A DNA stretch of 64,000 bases from Longimicrobium terrae. GTDB lineage: Bacteria > Gemmatimonadota > Gemmatimonadetes > Longimicrobiales > Longimicrobiaceae. The DNA lies in contig NZ_JACHIA010000013.1 of NCBI RefSeq assembly GCF_014202995.1, positions 62,001-126,000 on the forward strand, read 5' to 3'. The translations under genes and the position numbers were made by a program. This document shows, piece by piece, positions 26,111 to 35,351 of this stretch (the first letter of the stretch is position 1; each line of letters begins with the position of its first letter). A model generated the notes under the pieces. That model was not told the origin of the DNA. It did no database searches and saw only the letters and a program-made list of their open reading frames with translations.

Positions 26111-29100
26111 ATGAGCGAGCACGAGCAGAGACGGATCGACGGGGAAGATTCCCTGATGGCGGATAGGGATGGGGAGGCGCACGGGGAATTCGACGTTGCC
26201 GTCATCGGCATGTCTGGCCGGTTTCCCGGCGCGGACAGTGTGGACGAGTTCTGGGACAATCTGCGCGACGGCGTGGAAGGGATCACCCACTTCACCGACG
26301 ACGAACTGCGCGCGGCCGGTGTTCCCGAGGCGCACCTGGCCCACCCGGACTACGTGCGCTCCATCGGCCGCCTGCGCGACGTGCAGCACTTTGACGCGGG
26401 CTTCTTCGGCTACAGCCCGCGCGAGGCGGAGATCCTGGAGCCCAGCCACCGCCTGTTTCTGGAGTGCGCCTGGGAGGCGATGGAGAACGCCGGGTACGCG
26501 CCGGAGCACGTGCGCGGCCGGGTGGGCGTGTACGCCGGCGCGGGCGCGCCGATGTACGTGGAGCAGCACGTTCGCAACAACCCCGCGCTCATGGGAAGCG
26601 TGGGGCACTTTCAGGCCAACCTGGCCAGTGGCAAGGACTTCATCGCCACGCGCACGGCGTACAAGCTGAACCTGCGCGGCCCCGCGCTCACCGTGCAGAC
26701 CGCCTGCTCCACCTCGCTGGTCGCCATCCACCTGGCCGCGCAGAGCCTGCTGAGCGGCGAAAGCGACATGGCCCTGGCCGGCGGCGCCACTGTCCTCATC
26801 CCCCAGGACGGCGGCTATCTGTACTCCCATGGCGGGATCAGTTCGCCCGACGGCCACTGCCGCGCCTTTGACGAGCAGTCCGCGGGCACGCTCAGCGGGA
26901 GCGGCGTGGGCGTCGTTGTCCTGAAACGGCTGGCCGATGCGCTGGCCGACGGCGATCCGGTGCGCGCCGTCATCCGCGGATCCGCCATCAACAACGACGG
27001 CTCGGCCAAGGTCGCCTTTACCGCGCCTGGCGTGGAAGGACAGTCGTCCGCCATCCGCGAGGCGCTTTCCGCCGCGGACGTCGATCCGTCGTCCATCACC
27101 TACGTGGAAACGCACGGCACGGGGACGGAGCTGGGTGATACGATCGAGATCGCCGCGCTGACCCGGGCGTACCGCACGGCGACGGAGGAGTGCGGCTTCT
27201 GCGCGCTTGGGGCGGCAAAGACCAGTGTGGGTCACCTGGACACGGCCGCCGGGGTGACCGGGCTAATCAAGACGGTGCTCTCGCTGGAGCACGCCCAGAT
27301 CCCGGCCACGCTGCACTTCACCAAGCCCAATCCCAGGATCGACTTCGCGGGCTCTCCGTTCTTTGTCTGCAACGAGTTGCGCGACTGGCAGCCGGCGCCC
27401 GGGCACCCACGCCGCGCCGGGGTGAGCAGCTTTGGCATCGGCGGAACCAACGCGCACGTGATCATGGAGGAAGCGCCGCCCCGCGAACTCTCCGGCCCGT
27501 CGCGTCCGTGGCAGCTTCTGACCGTGTCCGCCCGCTCCCCCCGCGCGCTGGACGCGGCGACGGACCGCCTTGCCGAGCACCTGGAAGCCAACCCGGACCA
27601 GCCGCTGGCCGACGTCGCCTTCACCCTGCGGGAGGGCCGCCGCGCCTTTTCGCACCGCCGCACTCTGGTGGTGCACGAGGGGGAGAACGCGGCGGCGCTG
27701 CTGCGCGAGCGCCTGCCGGACCGCGTCGCCAGCGGCGTGGCGGAATCCGGGAGCCGGTCCGTCGCCTTCCTCTTTCCCGGACTGGGCGACCAGTACCCGG
27801 GAATGGCGCGCGGGCTGTACGAGGCCGAGCCCGGGTTCCGCGCCGAGGTGGACCGCTGCGCCGAGCTGCTCCGGCCCCTGCTGGGGCTGGACCTGCGGGA
27901 AATCCTGTTCGCGGGGGAGGCCCCGTCGGACGCGGCGCCTTCGCTCGGCGTCGACCTGAAGGCAATGCTCGGCCGCACCTCTGCCGCCAGCCCTGAGGCG
28001 GAGCGGCTGAACCGTACCGAACTGGCCCAGCCCGCCGTGTTCGTCATCGACTACGCGCTGGCCCGGCTGTGGATGAGCTGGGGAATCGTACCGGATGCCG
28101 TCATCGGCCACTCGCTGGGCGAGTACGCGGCGGCCTGCATCGCCGGGGTGCTCACGCTGGAAGACGCGCTGGCGCTGGTGGCGGACCGCGCGCGGCTGAT
28201 CGGCGGCCTGCCGGGCGGATCCATGCTCGCGGTGTCGCTTTCCGAATCGGCGCTGCGCCCGTTCCTCTCCGCCGACACCGTGGTGGCCACGGTGAACGCG
28301 CCGGAGCTGACCGTCGCCGCCGGACCGGATGCCGCCATCGCCGCGCTGGAGGCGGCGCTCACGGCGGCGGGCCACACGGCGCGCCGCCTGGCCACCACGC
28401 ACGCCTTTCACTCGCCGATGATGGCGCCGGCGACGGGTGCCCTGGCGGAGCGCGCCGCGCGCGCGGAGCTGCGGCCGCCCCGCATCCCCATGCTCAGCAA
28501 CGTGACCGGGACGTGGATCACCGACGCGGAGGCGACGGACCCGGCATACTGGACCCGCCACCTGACGGGCACCGTCCGCTTCGCCGAAGGGATCTCGGAA
28601 CTGCTGTCCGAACCCGGACGCGTGCTGGTGGAGGTGGGACCGGGGCAGACGCTCTCCACCTTTGTCCGCCAGCGCGCGGACGGAGAGCCGGCGCCCGCCG
28701 CCACCATTCCGTCGTTGCGCTACGCGTACGACCGGCGTCCGGATCCGCAGTTCCTGCTGGACGCGCTCGGCCGCCTGTGGCTGGCCGGGGTGGAGGCGGA
28801 CTGGGCGGCTTTCCGCGGGTCGGAGCGGCGCCGGCGCGTGGCGCTTCCCACCTATCCGTGGGAGCGCCAGCGCTACTGGGTGGAGCTTCCGCAGGGGGAC
28901 GGGCAGGTGCCGCACGGGGCGGAAAACGCGCGTTCGAACGATCCCGCGGACTGGATTCACACGCCCACCTGGACGCGCACGCCCGCACCTCCGGCGCCAG
29001 CGCACGGACATGAGCACATCCTGCTGATGTCCAGCGGGCGCGGGCTGGCGGACCGGGTGACCTCGGCGCTGGACCGCGTGGGCTACAACGTGATTTCCGT

Positions 29101-30574
29101 TCGCCCCGACACCGGGTACAGCGCCGGCAAGCGGCTGCACACCGTTCGCCCGGAGTTCCGCGAGGACTACCGCCAGATGGCGGACACCCTCGCCTCCATC
29201 GGGATGCAGCCGCGCGCGGTGGTGCACGCGCTGGCGCTTTCCGATCCGCGGATGGCCATCCCCAGCCTTCTGCTCTTTGCGGACGCCATCGCCTCGTCCG
29301 GGGTGCCGGCCGAACTGATCATCCTCACCGAGGGTGCGCAGCAGGTGACGGGAGACGAGGAGCCCGCGCCGCTGGCGGCCGCGCTCCTGGGCGTGGCGCG
29401 CGGGATCGAGCGCGAGCACCCTCACCTTTCCTGCCGCGTGGTGGACGTGCCCGCCGGGCCGGCCGCGGCGGATCTGGCGCCCCGGGTCGCCGCGGAGATC
29501 GTCTCCGGCGGCATCGGCGACGTGGTCGCGCTGCGCGGACGGCACCGCTGGGTTCGCGCCTTTCATCCGGCCCGGACCGCCTCTCCCGCGGCGCGCATCC
29601 GCGAGAACGGCGGGTACCTGCTGGTGGGCGCGGGCTCCGCGCGCATAGCCTCCGCCATTGCGGCCACGGCGGGCGTGCGCATGGCCTTCATCCTCCCCGA
29701 CGGCCAGCCGGGCGAAGCGGGCGAGGGAGTGGAGGTGATCCGCGCGAATCTGGCGGATGCGGACGCCCTCTCCAAAGCCGTCACGGAAGCGGAAACGCGG
29801 CTGGGGCGCGTGGACGGCGTGCTCTACGCGCCGGACCTGTCGCCAATCGTGGGGATCGCGGGCGTCGGCGAGGCCACGACCGGGTGGGCGGACCAGCTGG
29901 CCGAGGTGGAAGCGGCGCTGGACTCCTTCCGCACCGCGCTGGGCGAACGGCGTCCGGAATGGGTGGTTCTCGCCACCTCCCTGGCCGGCGAGCTCGGCGT
30001 GGTGGGCCACGTCCGCGTGACGGCGGCGCACACGCTGATCGACGCCTTTGCGGCCCGTGCCGGGTGGACGGCGCTGGCGATGGACCGGGCCGCGACGGAA
30101 ACGGACGAGGCGGGAATTGATGCGGAGGAGCTGACTTCCGCCCTCACGCATGCGCTCGCGCTGGCGGGAGAGGCGCAGGTGCTGGTGTCCACCACGGACC
30201 TGGAGACGCGGTGGCGCGAACGCGCCGCGGCCGCCGCTCCCGCGGACGTGCTCTACGACCGCCCGGAGCTGGAGTCGGAGTACCACGCCCCCACCAACGA
30301 GGTGGAAGAGCAGCTCGCGGAGCTGTGGCAGAGCCTGCTCGGCATCCGCCGCATCGGCATCCACGATGACTTCTTCGGAATGGGCGGGCACTCTCTTCTG
30401 GCCACGCAGATCGTGGCGCGCGTGCGCGACATGTTCCAGCTCGAACTGCCGCTGCAGTCCATCTTCGAGGCGCCCACCATCGCGCGCTTCGCGGAGCTGA
30501 TCGAGGCCGCCATCATCGCCGAAATCGAGGGGATCTCGGACGACGAGGCGGCGCAGATCATGGGCACCGCCTGA
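26111..30574 (+). CDS. Type I polyketide synthase module P2: KS-AT-inactive KR-ACP
   Basis: 1487-residue paralogue of P1 with the same domain order. The start is the ATG of MSEHEQRR. The same frame is open well upstream into the preceding gene, but those codons have no PKS similarity. KS triad: Cys199 (QTACSTSLVA), His335 (ETHGTGT), His375 (SVGHLD). AT: Ser668 in GHSLGE and HAFH at 764-767, indicating malonyl-CoA. The KR-like region keeps Ser1290, but the Tyr position is Val1303 and the Asn position is His1307, so it should not reduce. ACP serine 1428. The tail IEGISDDEAAQIMGTA parallels P1. The acidic N-terminus faces the basic end of N4-N6 across a 127-base gap. P2 should insert a second malonate-derived beta-keto unit in mid-chain, between N6 and N7. 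Confidence 0.95.
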   Translation: MSEHEQRRIDGEDSLMADRDGEAHGEFDVAVIGMSGRFPGADSVDEFWDNLRDGVEGITHFTDDELRAAGVPEAHLAHPDYVRSIGRLRDVQHFDAGFFGYSPREAEILEPSHRLFLECAWEAMENAGYAPEHVRGRVGVYAGAGAPMYVEQHVRNNPALMGSVGHFQANLASGKDFIATRTAYKLNLRGPALTVQTACSTSLVAIHLAAQSLLSGESDMALAGGATVLIPQDGGYLYSHGGISSPDGHCRAFDEQSAGTLSGSGVGVVVLKRLADALADGDPVRAVIRGSAINNDGSAKVAFTAPGVEGQSSAIREALSAADVDPSSITYVETHGTGTELGDTIEIAALTRAYRTATEECGFCALGAAKTSVGHLDTAAGVTGLIKTVLSLEHAQIPATLHFTKPNPRIDFAGSPFFVCNELRDWQPAPGHPRRAGVSSFGIGGTNAHVIMEEAPPRELSGPSRPWQLLTVSARSPRALDAATDRLAEHLEANPDQPLADVAFTLREGRRAFSHRRTLVVHEGENAAALLRERLPDRVASGVAESGSRSVAFLFPGLGDQYPGMARGLYEAEPGFRAEVDRCAELLRPLLGLDLREILFAGEAPSDAAPSLGVDLKAMLGRTSAASPEAERLNRTELAQPAVFVIDYALARLWMSWGIVPDAVIGHSLGEYAAACIAGVLTLEDALALVADRARLIGGLPGGSMLAVSLSESALRPFLSADTVVATVNAPELTVAAGPDAAIAALEAALTAAGHTARRLATTHAFHSPMMAPATGALAERAARAELRPPRIPMLSNVTGTWITDAEATDPAYWTRHLTGTVRFAEGISELLSEPGRVLVEVGPGQTLSTFVRQRADGEPAPAATIPSLRYAYDRRPDPQFLLDALGRLWLAGVEADWAAFRGSERRRRVALPTYPWERQRYWVELPQGDGQVPHGAENARSNDPADWIHTPTWTRTPAPPAPAHGHEHILLMSSGRGLADRVTSALDRVGYNVISVRPDTGYSAGKRLHTVRPEFREDYRQMADTLASIGMQPRAVVHALALSDPRMAIPSLLLFADAIASSGVPAELIILTEGAQQVTGDEEPAPLAAALLGVARGIEREHPHLSCRVVDVPAGPAAADLAPRVAAEIVSGGIGDVVALRGRHRWVRAFHPARTASPAARIRENGGYLLVGAGSARIASAIAATAGVRMAFILPDGQPGEAGEGVEVIRANLADADALSKAVTEAETRLGRVDGVLYAPDLSPIVGIAGVGEATTGWADQLAEVEAALDSFRTALGERRPEWVVLATSLAGELGVVGHVRVTAAHTLIDAFAARAGWTALAMDRAATETDEAGIDAEELTSALTHALALAGEAQVLVSTTDLETRWRERAAAAAPADVLYDRPELESEYHAPTNEVEEQLAELWQSLLGIRRIGIHDDFFGMGGHSLLATQIVARVRDMFQLELPLQSIFEAPTIARFAELIEAAIIAEIEGISDDEAAQIMGTA

Positions 30575-30605
30575 CGGGAACGCGCGCGCCCGGCGATGAC
30601 GGCTT

Positions 30606-30641
30606 CCGGCGGTCCCGTTGCGGACAGCGGCGGACCGCCGG
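30606..30641 (+). other. GC-rich hairpin upstream of the FkbH-type gene
   Basis: CCGGCGGTCC (30606-30615) pairs perfectly with GGACCGCCGG (30632-30641) around a 16-base loop. It lies 31 bases after the P2 stop and has no U-tract. It may attenuate transcription or protect RNA ends between the PKS and the next gene. Confidence 0.5.
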
Positions 30642-30728
30642 GAGCGGGGATGGCGGGAACGTGATGGCGATGACGACGAACAGCCGGGCCCTGTCCCTCG
30701 CGGACACCCCGATCACCGAGGGAAAGCC

Positions 30729-31811
30729 GTGACCAACGAAACCCTGCCGGCCGACGCGCCGGCTTCGGACACCCGGAAGCCGCCCAAGACGGTCAAGTGC
30801 GTGGTGTGGGACCTGGACCACACCATCTGGAACGGCATCCTGCTGGAAGACGACACCGTCGAGCTCCGGCCCGGGGTCGCCGAAATCCTGCGCACGCTGG
30901 ACGAGCGCGGAATCCTGCAGTCCGTGGCCAGCCGCAACGACCACGACCGGGCCATGGCGCGGCTTCAGGCGCTCGGCATCGCCGACTACTTCCTGTACCC
31001 GCACATCAACTGGAACGCCAAGGGGCAGAACGTCGAGGCGATCGCCACGGCACTCAACATCGGCCAGGACACGTTCCTGTTCGTGGATGACCAGCCGTTC
31101 GAGCGCGAGGAGGTGGCCTTTGCCTGTCCCGCCGTGCGCACGCTGGACGCGGCGGAGCTGGACGGGATGCTGGAGCGGCCGGAGCTGAACCCCGAGTTCA
31201 TTACCGAGGATAGCAGAAACCGCCGCCGCATGTACCAGGCGGACATCGACCGCGGCCGCGCCGAAGAAACCTTCAACGGCCCGTCCGAGGAGTTTCTGCG
31301 CACGCTGGACATGCGCTTCACCCTGGGCCCCTGCACCGAAGCCGACCTGCAGCGAGCGGAGGAGCTGACCGTCCGCACCAACCAGCTGAACACCACGGGG
31401 CGCACCTACGGCTACGACGAGCTGAACGCGTTCCGTACCTCTTCGCGACACCTGCTGCTCGTGGCCGGGCTGGACGACCGCTACGGCGGCTACGGCAAGA
31501 TCGGCCTGGCGCTGGTGGAAAAGACCTCGGACGCGGTGTGGACCCTCAAGCTGCTGCTGATGTCGTGCCGGGTGATGTCGCGCGGCGTGGGAACGATCAT
31601 GATGAGCCACGTGATGAACGAAGCGCGCGCGGCCGGCGCGCGGCTGCGGGCGGAGTTCAAGCCCAACGGCCGCAACCGGATGATGGAGGTCACCTACCGC
31701 TTCGGCGGCTTTCGCGAGGTAGAGCGCGACGGAGACCTGATCGTATTCGAGCACGACCTCGCCGCCGTGCAGCCCTTTCCCGAATTCGTGCGCGTGCACA
31801 TCACGCGCTGA
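30729..31811 (+). CDS. FkbH-type HAD enzyme, glyceryl-ACP synthase homologue
   Basis: 360 residues from a GTG preceded by GAGGGAAA. The open frame extends 37 codons further upstream, but those codons are low-complexity and unlike the family. The N-terminal HAD domain has the phosphate-transfer motif D28-L-D30-H-T32, then the family's conserved cap and a VDDQPFEREEV segment. The C-terminal part (YGKIGLALVE, SCRVMSRGVG, KPNGRN) is the GNAT-like half found in FkbH proteins. Characterised relatives dephosphorylate 1,3-bisphosphoglycerate and load the glyceryl unit onto an acyl carrier protein, usually as the first step to methoxymalonyl-ACP. The usual partners (FkbG, FkbI, FkbJ, FkbK types) are not in the window, and both cis ATs look malonyl-specific. 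Its carrier and role here are therefore open: a starter unit, a pendant group, or a pathway completed elsewhere. It lies between the P2 and N7 genes, 22 bases before the N7 start. Confidence 0.85.
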   Translation: MTNETLPADAPASDTRKPPKTVKCVVWDLDHTIWNGILLEDDTVELRPGVAEILRTLDERGILQSVASRNDHDRAMARLQALGIADYFLYPHINWNAKGQNVEAIATALNIGQDTFLFVDDQPFEREEVAFACPAVRTLDAAELDGMLERPELNPEFITEDSRNRRRMYQADIDRGRAEETFNGPSEEFLRTLDMRFTLGPCTEADLQRAEELTVRTNQLNTTGRTYGYDELNAFRTSSRHLLLVAGLDDRYGGYGKIGLALVEKTSDAVWTLKLLLMSCRVMSRGVGTIMMSHVMNEARAAGARLRAEFKPNGRNRMMEVTYRFGGFREVERDGDLIVFEHDLAAVQPFPEFVRVHITR

Positions 31812-31833
31812 CCTGTTCCGAGTGGATGCAGCC

Positions 31834-34800
31834 ATGAGCACGCACGACATCACCGCCAAGCGGGCCTCCCTTTCCGACGACAAGCGCGCGCTTCTGCAGC
31901 GCCGCCTGCGGGGCGAGGCGCCGGCCCTGCGCCCCCGGGAGCTGGTGACCCGCGCCGCCGGGCCCGGCCCCGAGCACCCGGCCAGCTTCGCGCAGGAACG
32001 CATGTGGTTCCTGAACGAGTTCGCCCCCGACAGCCCCATGTACAACGTCCCCGTCTCGGTTCTGGTGCAGGCCGACCTGGACGTCGCGCTGCTGGAGCGG
32101 GCGTACTCGGAAGTGGTCCGCCGCCACGAATCGCTGCGCACCACCTTTCACATGGGGCCCGACGGCGAGCTGAAGCAGCTCGTGCACGACCCGTTCGAGG
32201 TGCGCATCGAAATCATCGAAATGCGCCACCGGGTGGGCGAGGACTTCTCCGCGGACGTCAACGCGCTCGTGTCGGAAGAAGCGGCGCGCACCTTTCGCAT
32301 GGACACGCTCCCCCTCTTCCGCGTGACGCTGCTGCGCGTCTCGGACGAGGACTACGCGATGGTCATCACGCTGCACCACATCATCATCGACGGGTGGTCA
32401 TACCCGGTGGTGCTGCGCGAGGTGGTGGACCTGTACGGCGCCTACGCGGAGGGGCGCCCGTCCCCGCTGACCGATCCCACCCTGCGCTACGCGGACTTCG
32501 CGGTGTGGCAGCGCCAGTTCCTGACGGGCGAAACGCTGGAAAAGCAGGTGTCGTACTGGCGCGACTCGCTGGCCGGCGGCCCCGTCCTGGAACTGCCCAC
32601 GGACCACCCCCGTCCCGCGGTGTCCAGCTTTCGCGGCCGGTTCCACCGGTTCCGCTTCGACGCGCGCCTTACGGGCCAGCTCCGCGACCTGTGCCGCGAA
32701 GACGCGGTGACGCTCAACATGGTCATCATGGCCGGCTTCTACGTGCTTCTGCACCGCTACAGCGGGCAGGACGACGTGGTGGTGGGCACGCTGCTGGGCA
32801 ACCGCAGCCGCGCCGAGGTGGAGCAGATCGTGGGCGTGTTCGTCAACACGGCCGCGCTGCGCATGGACCTGAGCGGAAACCCCACCTTTCGCGACGTGGT
32901 GCGCCGGACGCGCGACGCCGTGCTGCAGGCGGACGTGCACCAGGACCTGCCGTTCGAAAAGCTGGTGGACCTGCTGGGGATCGAGCGGGACCTGAGCCGC
33001 CACCCCGTGTTCCAGGCGCTGTACTTTCACCACACCTTTGTCCGTACGCACCGCGAACTTACGGTGCCGCAGACCCGCGTGGGGCTGGCCACGCGCCCGG
33101 TGGACGCGGACCAGGACGTGAGCCTGGTGGACACCGGCGTCGCCAAGTTCGACCTGATGCTGGCCACGGTGGAAACGCTCAGCGGCCTGGGCGCCAAGAT
33201 GGAGTATTCTACCGATCTGTTCGAGCACGAAACCATCGTGCGGCTGTCCGAGCACCTGCGCACCCTGCTGGATTCCGCTTCCCTTTCGCCCGACACCGGC
33301 ATCGACGACCTGCCGATGATGGGCGAGGCCGAAGAGCGCACGGTGGCGGAAAGCTGGGCCGCCGGGCCACCGCTGGATGCGCCGATCGCGCCCATCCACG
33401 TGCTGTGCGAGGCGCAGGCGGAGCGCACTCCTGACGCCACCGCCGTGGTGGCCGGTACCGAGCGTGTCACCTTTCGTGAGCTGGACAACTGGGCCAACCG
33501 CATCGCGGCCGTGCTCGTGGAGCGCGGGGTGAAGCCGGGCGACGTGGTGGGCGTGCGGATGGAGCGCACGGCGGCCATGGTGGCCGCGCTTGTCGGCATC
33601 TGGAAGGCGGGTGGCGCGTACCTGCCGCTGGAGCCGGACTACCCCGCGGAGCGCATCGCCTTCATGCGGCAGGACACGGGTGCGGCGCTGGTGATCGTGG
33701 ATGCCGGCGCGGCGGCGGACGAACTCGCCGTTCCCGCCCGCCCCGCGGCGGGAGAGGTGTTCCCGCGCCCCGACGTGGAGGTGTCGGTGTCGGACCTGGC
33801 GTACCTGCTGTTCACCTCCGGGTCCACCGGCCGCCCCAAGGCGGTGGAGATCGAGCACGGCACCACGGCCGCCTACCTGGGCGCCGTCGTCCGTGATCCC
33901 GGGCTGGCGGAAAACGACGTGCTGCTCTCCGTCACCACCACCTCGTTCGACATCTCCGTGCTGGAGCTGTTCGGCCCGCTGATCACCGGGGCCCGGCTCG
34001 TTCTGGCCTCGCGCGAGGAGGCGACCGACGCGCTCGCACTGGCGCGGATGCTGGAGGCGGAAAAGGTCACCGTCATGCAAGCGACGCCCGCGTCGTGGCG
34101 GATGCTGATTCACGCGGGGTGGAACGGGCACCCCGGCCTGCGCGTCCTCTGCGGCGGCGAGGCCCTCACCACCGAACTGGCCGAAGGGCTGCTGGCGCGC
34201 GCGGGAGAGGTCATCAACGTCTACGGGCCGACGGAGTGCACCGTGTGGGCGACCTTCTTCCGTGCCCAGGATGGCGGAGAAGGAATCCTCCCCATCGGCC
34301 GTCCGATCGCGGGCGCCCGTGCCCGCGTGCTGGATGCGGCGCTGCGCCCCACCCCCATCGGCGTGCCCGGCGAGCTGTGGATCAGCGGCGCCGGCGTGGG
34401 GCGCGGGTACCACAACCGTCCGGAACTGACGGCCGAGCGCTTTGTCGCCAATCCCTTTCCCGACGGCGGCCCGCGCATGTACCGCACGGGCGACCGCGTG
34501 CGCTGGAGCAGCGACGGGCAGCTGATCTTCATGGGGCGCCTGGACACGCAGGTGAAGCTGCGCGGCTACCGCATCGAACTCGGCGAGATCGAGGCGACGC
34601 TGCTGCGGCATTCCTCGGTGGCGCAGGCCGCCGCGCTGGTCCGCGAGGACGTGCCGGGCGATCCGCGGCTGGTGGCGTACGTGGTTCCCTCGGCGGAGGG
34701 CGAACCGGCAGGCGCCGATCTGCGCGCCTTTCTTCGCGAGCGGCTTCCCGAGTACATGGTTCCCGCCACGTACGTGACGGTGGACGCGATGCCGATGACC

Positions 34801-35187
34801 ACCACCGGCAAGATCGACCGGCGCTCGCTTCCCGCGCCGCAGTCGGAAACGGTGTCGGATGCCGAACGGATCGCGCCACGCACCGTGGTGGAGGAGATGG
34901 TGTCCGACATCTGGACCGAGGTGCTGCGCCGCGACGACTTCGGGGTGGAAGACAACTTCTTCACCCTGGGCGGACACTCGCTGCTCGCGACGCAGGTGCT
35001 GGCGCGCATCGCGCAGACCTTCGAGGTGGAAATCCGCATCCGCACCTTCTTTGAGCACCCCACCATCGCGGGTGTGTCCGAAGCGGTGGAGGGCGCCGGC
35101 TCGCCCGTGCTGGCGCGCATGGTGGACGAGCTGGCGGACCTGTCGCCGGAAGAAATCGAGGCGCTGCTGGCCGAAGCCGGCGACTGA
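31834..35187 (+). CDS. NRPS module N7: C-A-PCP, predicted glycine
   Basis: 1117 residues from the ATG at 31834. A GTG 12 bases upstream is possible. The condensation domain has HHIIIDG from 181 and shares YFHHTFVR (397-404), EIIEMR and VSLVDT with N1, the other module that follows a PKS. It therefore probably belongs to a polyketide-accepting subtype. The A domain (FTSGSTG from 660) has pocket DILQLGVVWK, close to the glycine code DILQLGLIWK. Carrier serine 1049. The N-terminal LSDDKRALLQRRLRG parallels N1 and would pair with the P2 tail. The C-terminal LSPEEIEALLAE parallels N3 and would pair with the N-terminus of N8-N12. So although the FkbH-type gene lies between them in the DNA, P2 probably hands its chain directly to this protein. 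Confidence 0.93.
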   Translation: MSTHDITAKRASLSDDKRALLQRRLRGEAPALRPRELVTRAAGPGPEHPASFAQERMWFLNEFAPDSPMYNVPVSVLVQADLDVALLERAYSEVVRRHESLRTTFHMGPDGELKQLVHDPFEVRIEIIEMRHRVGEDFSADVNALVSEEAARTFRMDTLPLFRVTLLRVSDEDYAMVITLHHIIIDGWSYPVVLREVVDLYGAYAEGRPSPLTDPTLRYADFAVWQRQFLTGETLEKQVSYWRDSLAGGPVLELPTDHPRPAVSSFRGRFHRFRFDARLTGQLRDLCREDAVTLNMVIMAGFYVLLHRYSGQDDVVVGTLLGNRSRAEVEQIVGVFVNTAALRMDLSGNPTFRDVVRRTRDAVLQADVHQDLPFEKLVDLLGIERDLSRHPVFQALYFHHTFVRTHRELTVPQTRVGLATRPVDADQDVSLVDTGVAKFDLMLATVETLSGLGAKMEYSTDLFEHETIVRLSEHLRTLLDSASLSPDTGIDDLPMMGEAEERTVAESWAAGPPLDAPIAPIHVLCEAQAERTPDATAVVAGTERVTFRELDNWANRIAAVLVERGVKPGDVVGVRMERTAAMVAALVGIWKAGGAYLPLEPDYPAERIAFMRQDTGAALVIVDAGAAADELAVPARPAAGEVFPRPDVEVSVSDLAYLLFTSGSTGRPKAVEIEHGTTAAYLGAVVRDPGLAENDVLLSVTTTSFDISVLELFGPLITGARLVLASREEATDALALARMLEAEKVTVMQATPASWRMLIHAGWNGHPGLRVLCGGEALTTELAEGLLARAGEVINVYGPTECTVWATFFRAQDGGEGILPIGRPIAGARARVLDAALRPTPIGVPGELWISGAGVGRGYHNRPELTAERFVANPFPDGGPRMYRTGDRVRWSSDGQLIFMGRLDTQVKLRGYRIELGEIEATLLRHSSVAQAAALVREDVPGDPRLVAYVVPSAEGEPAGADLRAFLRERLPEYMVPATYVTVDAMPMTTTGKIDRRSLPAPQSETVSDAERIAPRTVVEEMVSDIWTEVLRRDDFGVEDNFFTLGGHSLLATQVLARIAQTFEVEIRIRTFFEHPTIAGVSEAVEGAGSPVLARMVDELADLSPEEIEALLAEAGD

Positions 35188-35210
35188 CGCGCGCGGGCAA
35201 GCCTGCATCA

Positions 35211-35252
35211 AATCCGCCACGGGCGGGCCGGTCAGGCCGTCCGTGGCGGATT
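35211..35252 (+). other. 12-bp hairpin in the N7-N8 spacer
   Basis: AATCCGCCACGG (35211-35222) pairs perfectly with CCGTGGCGGATT (35241-35252), and the 18-base loop contains its own GGCC/GGCC pairing. It lies 23 bases after the N7 stop and has no U-tract. The rest of the spacer up to 35351 holds nothing else I recognise. Confidence 0.6.
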
Positions 35253-35351
35253 CTGGATTCAGTACGGTACCGGACACGGTGAGCACGCCCTGTCCGGAGC
35301 CGAACGTTGTTTCTGTTCCTCTCCCCGCCGCGGGAGAGCACCGAGAATGTG

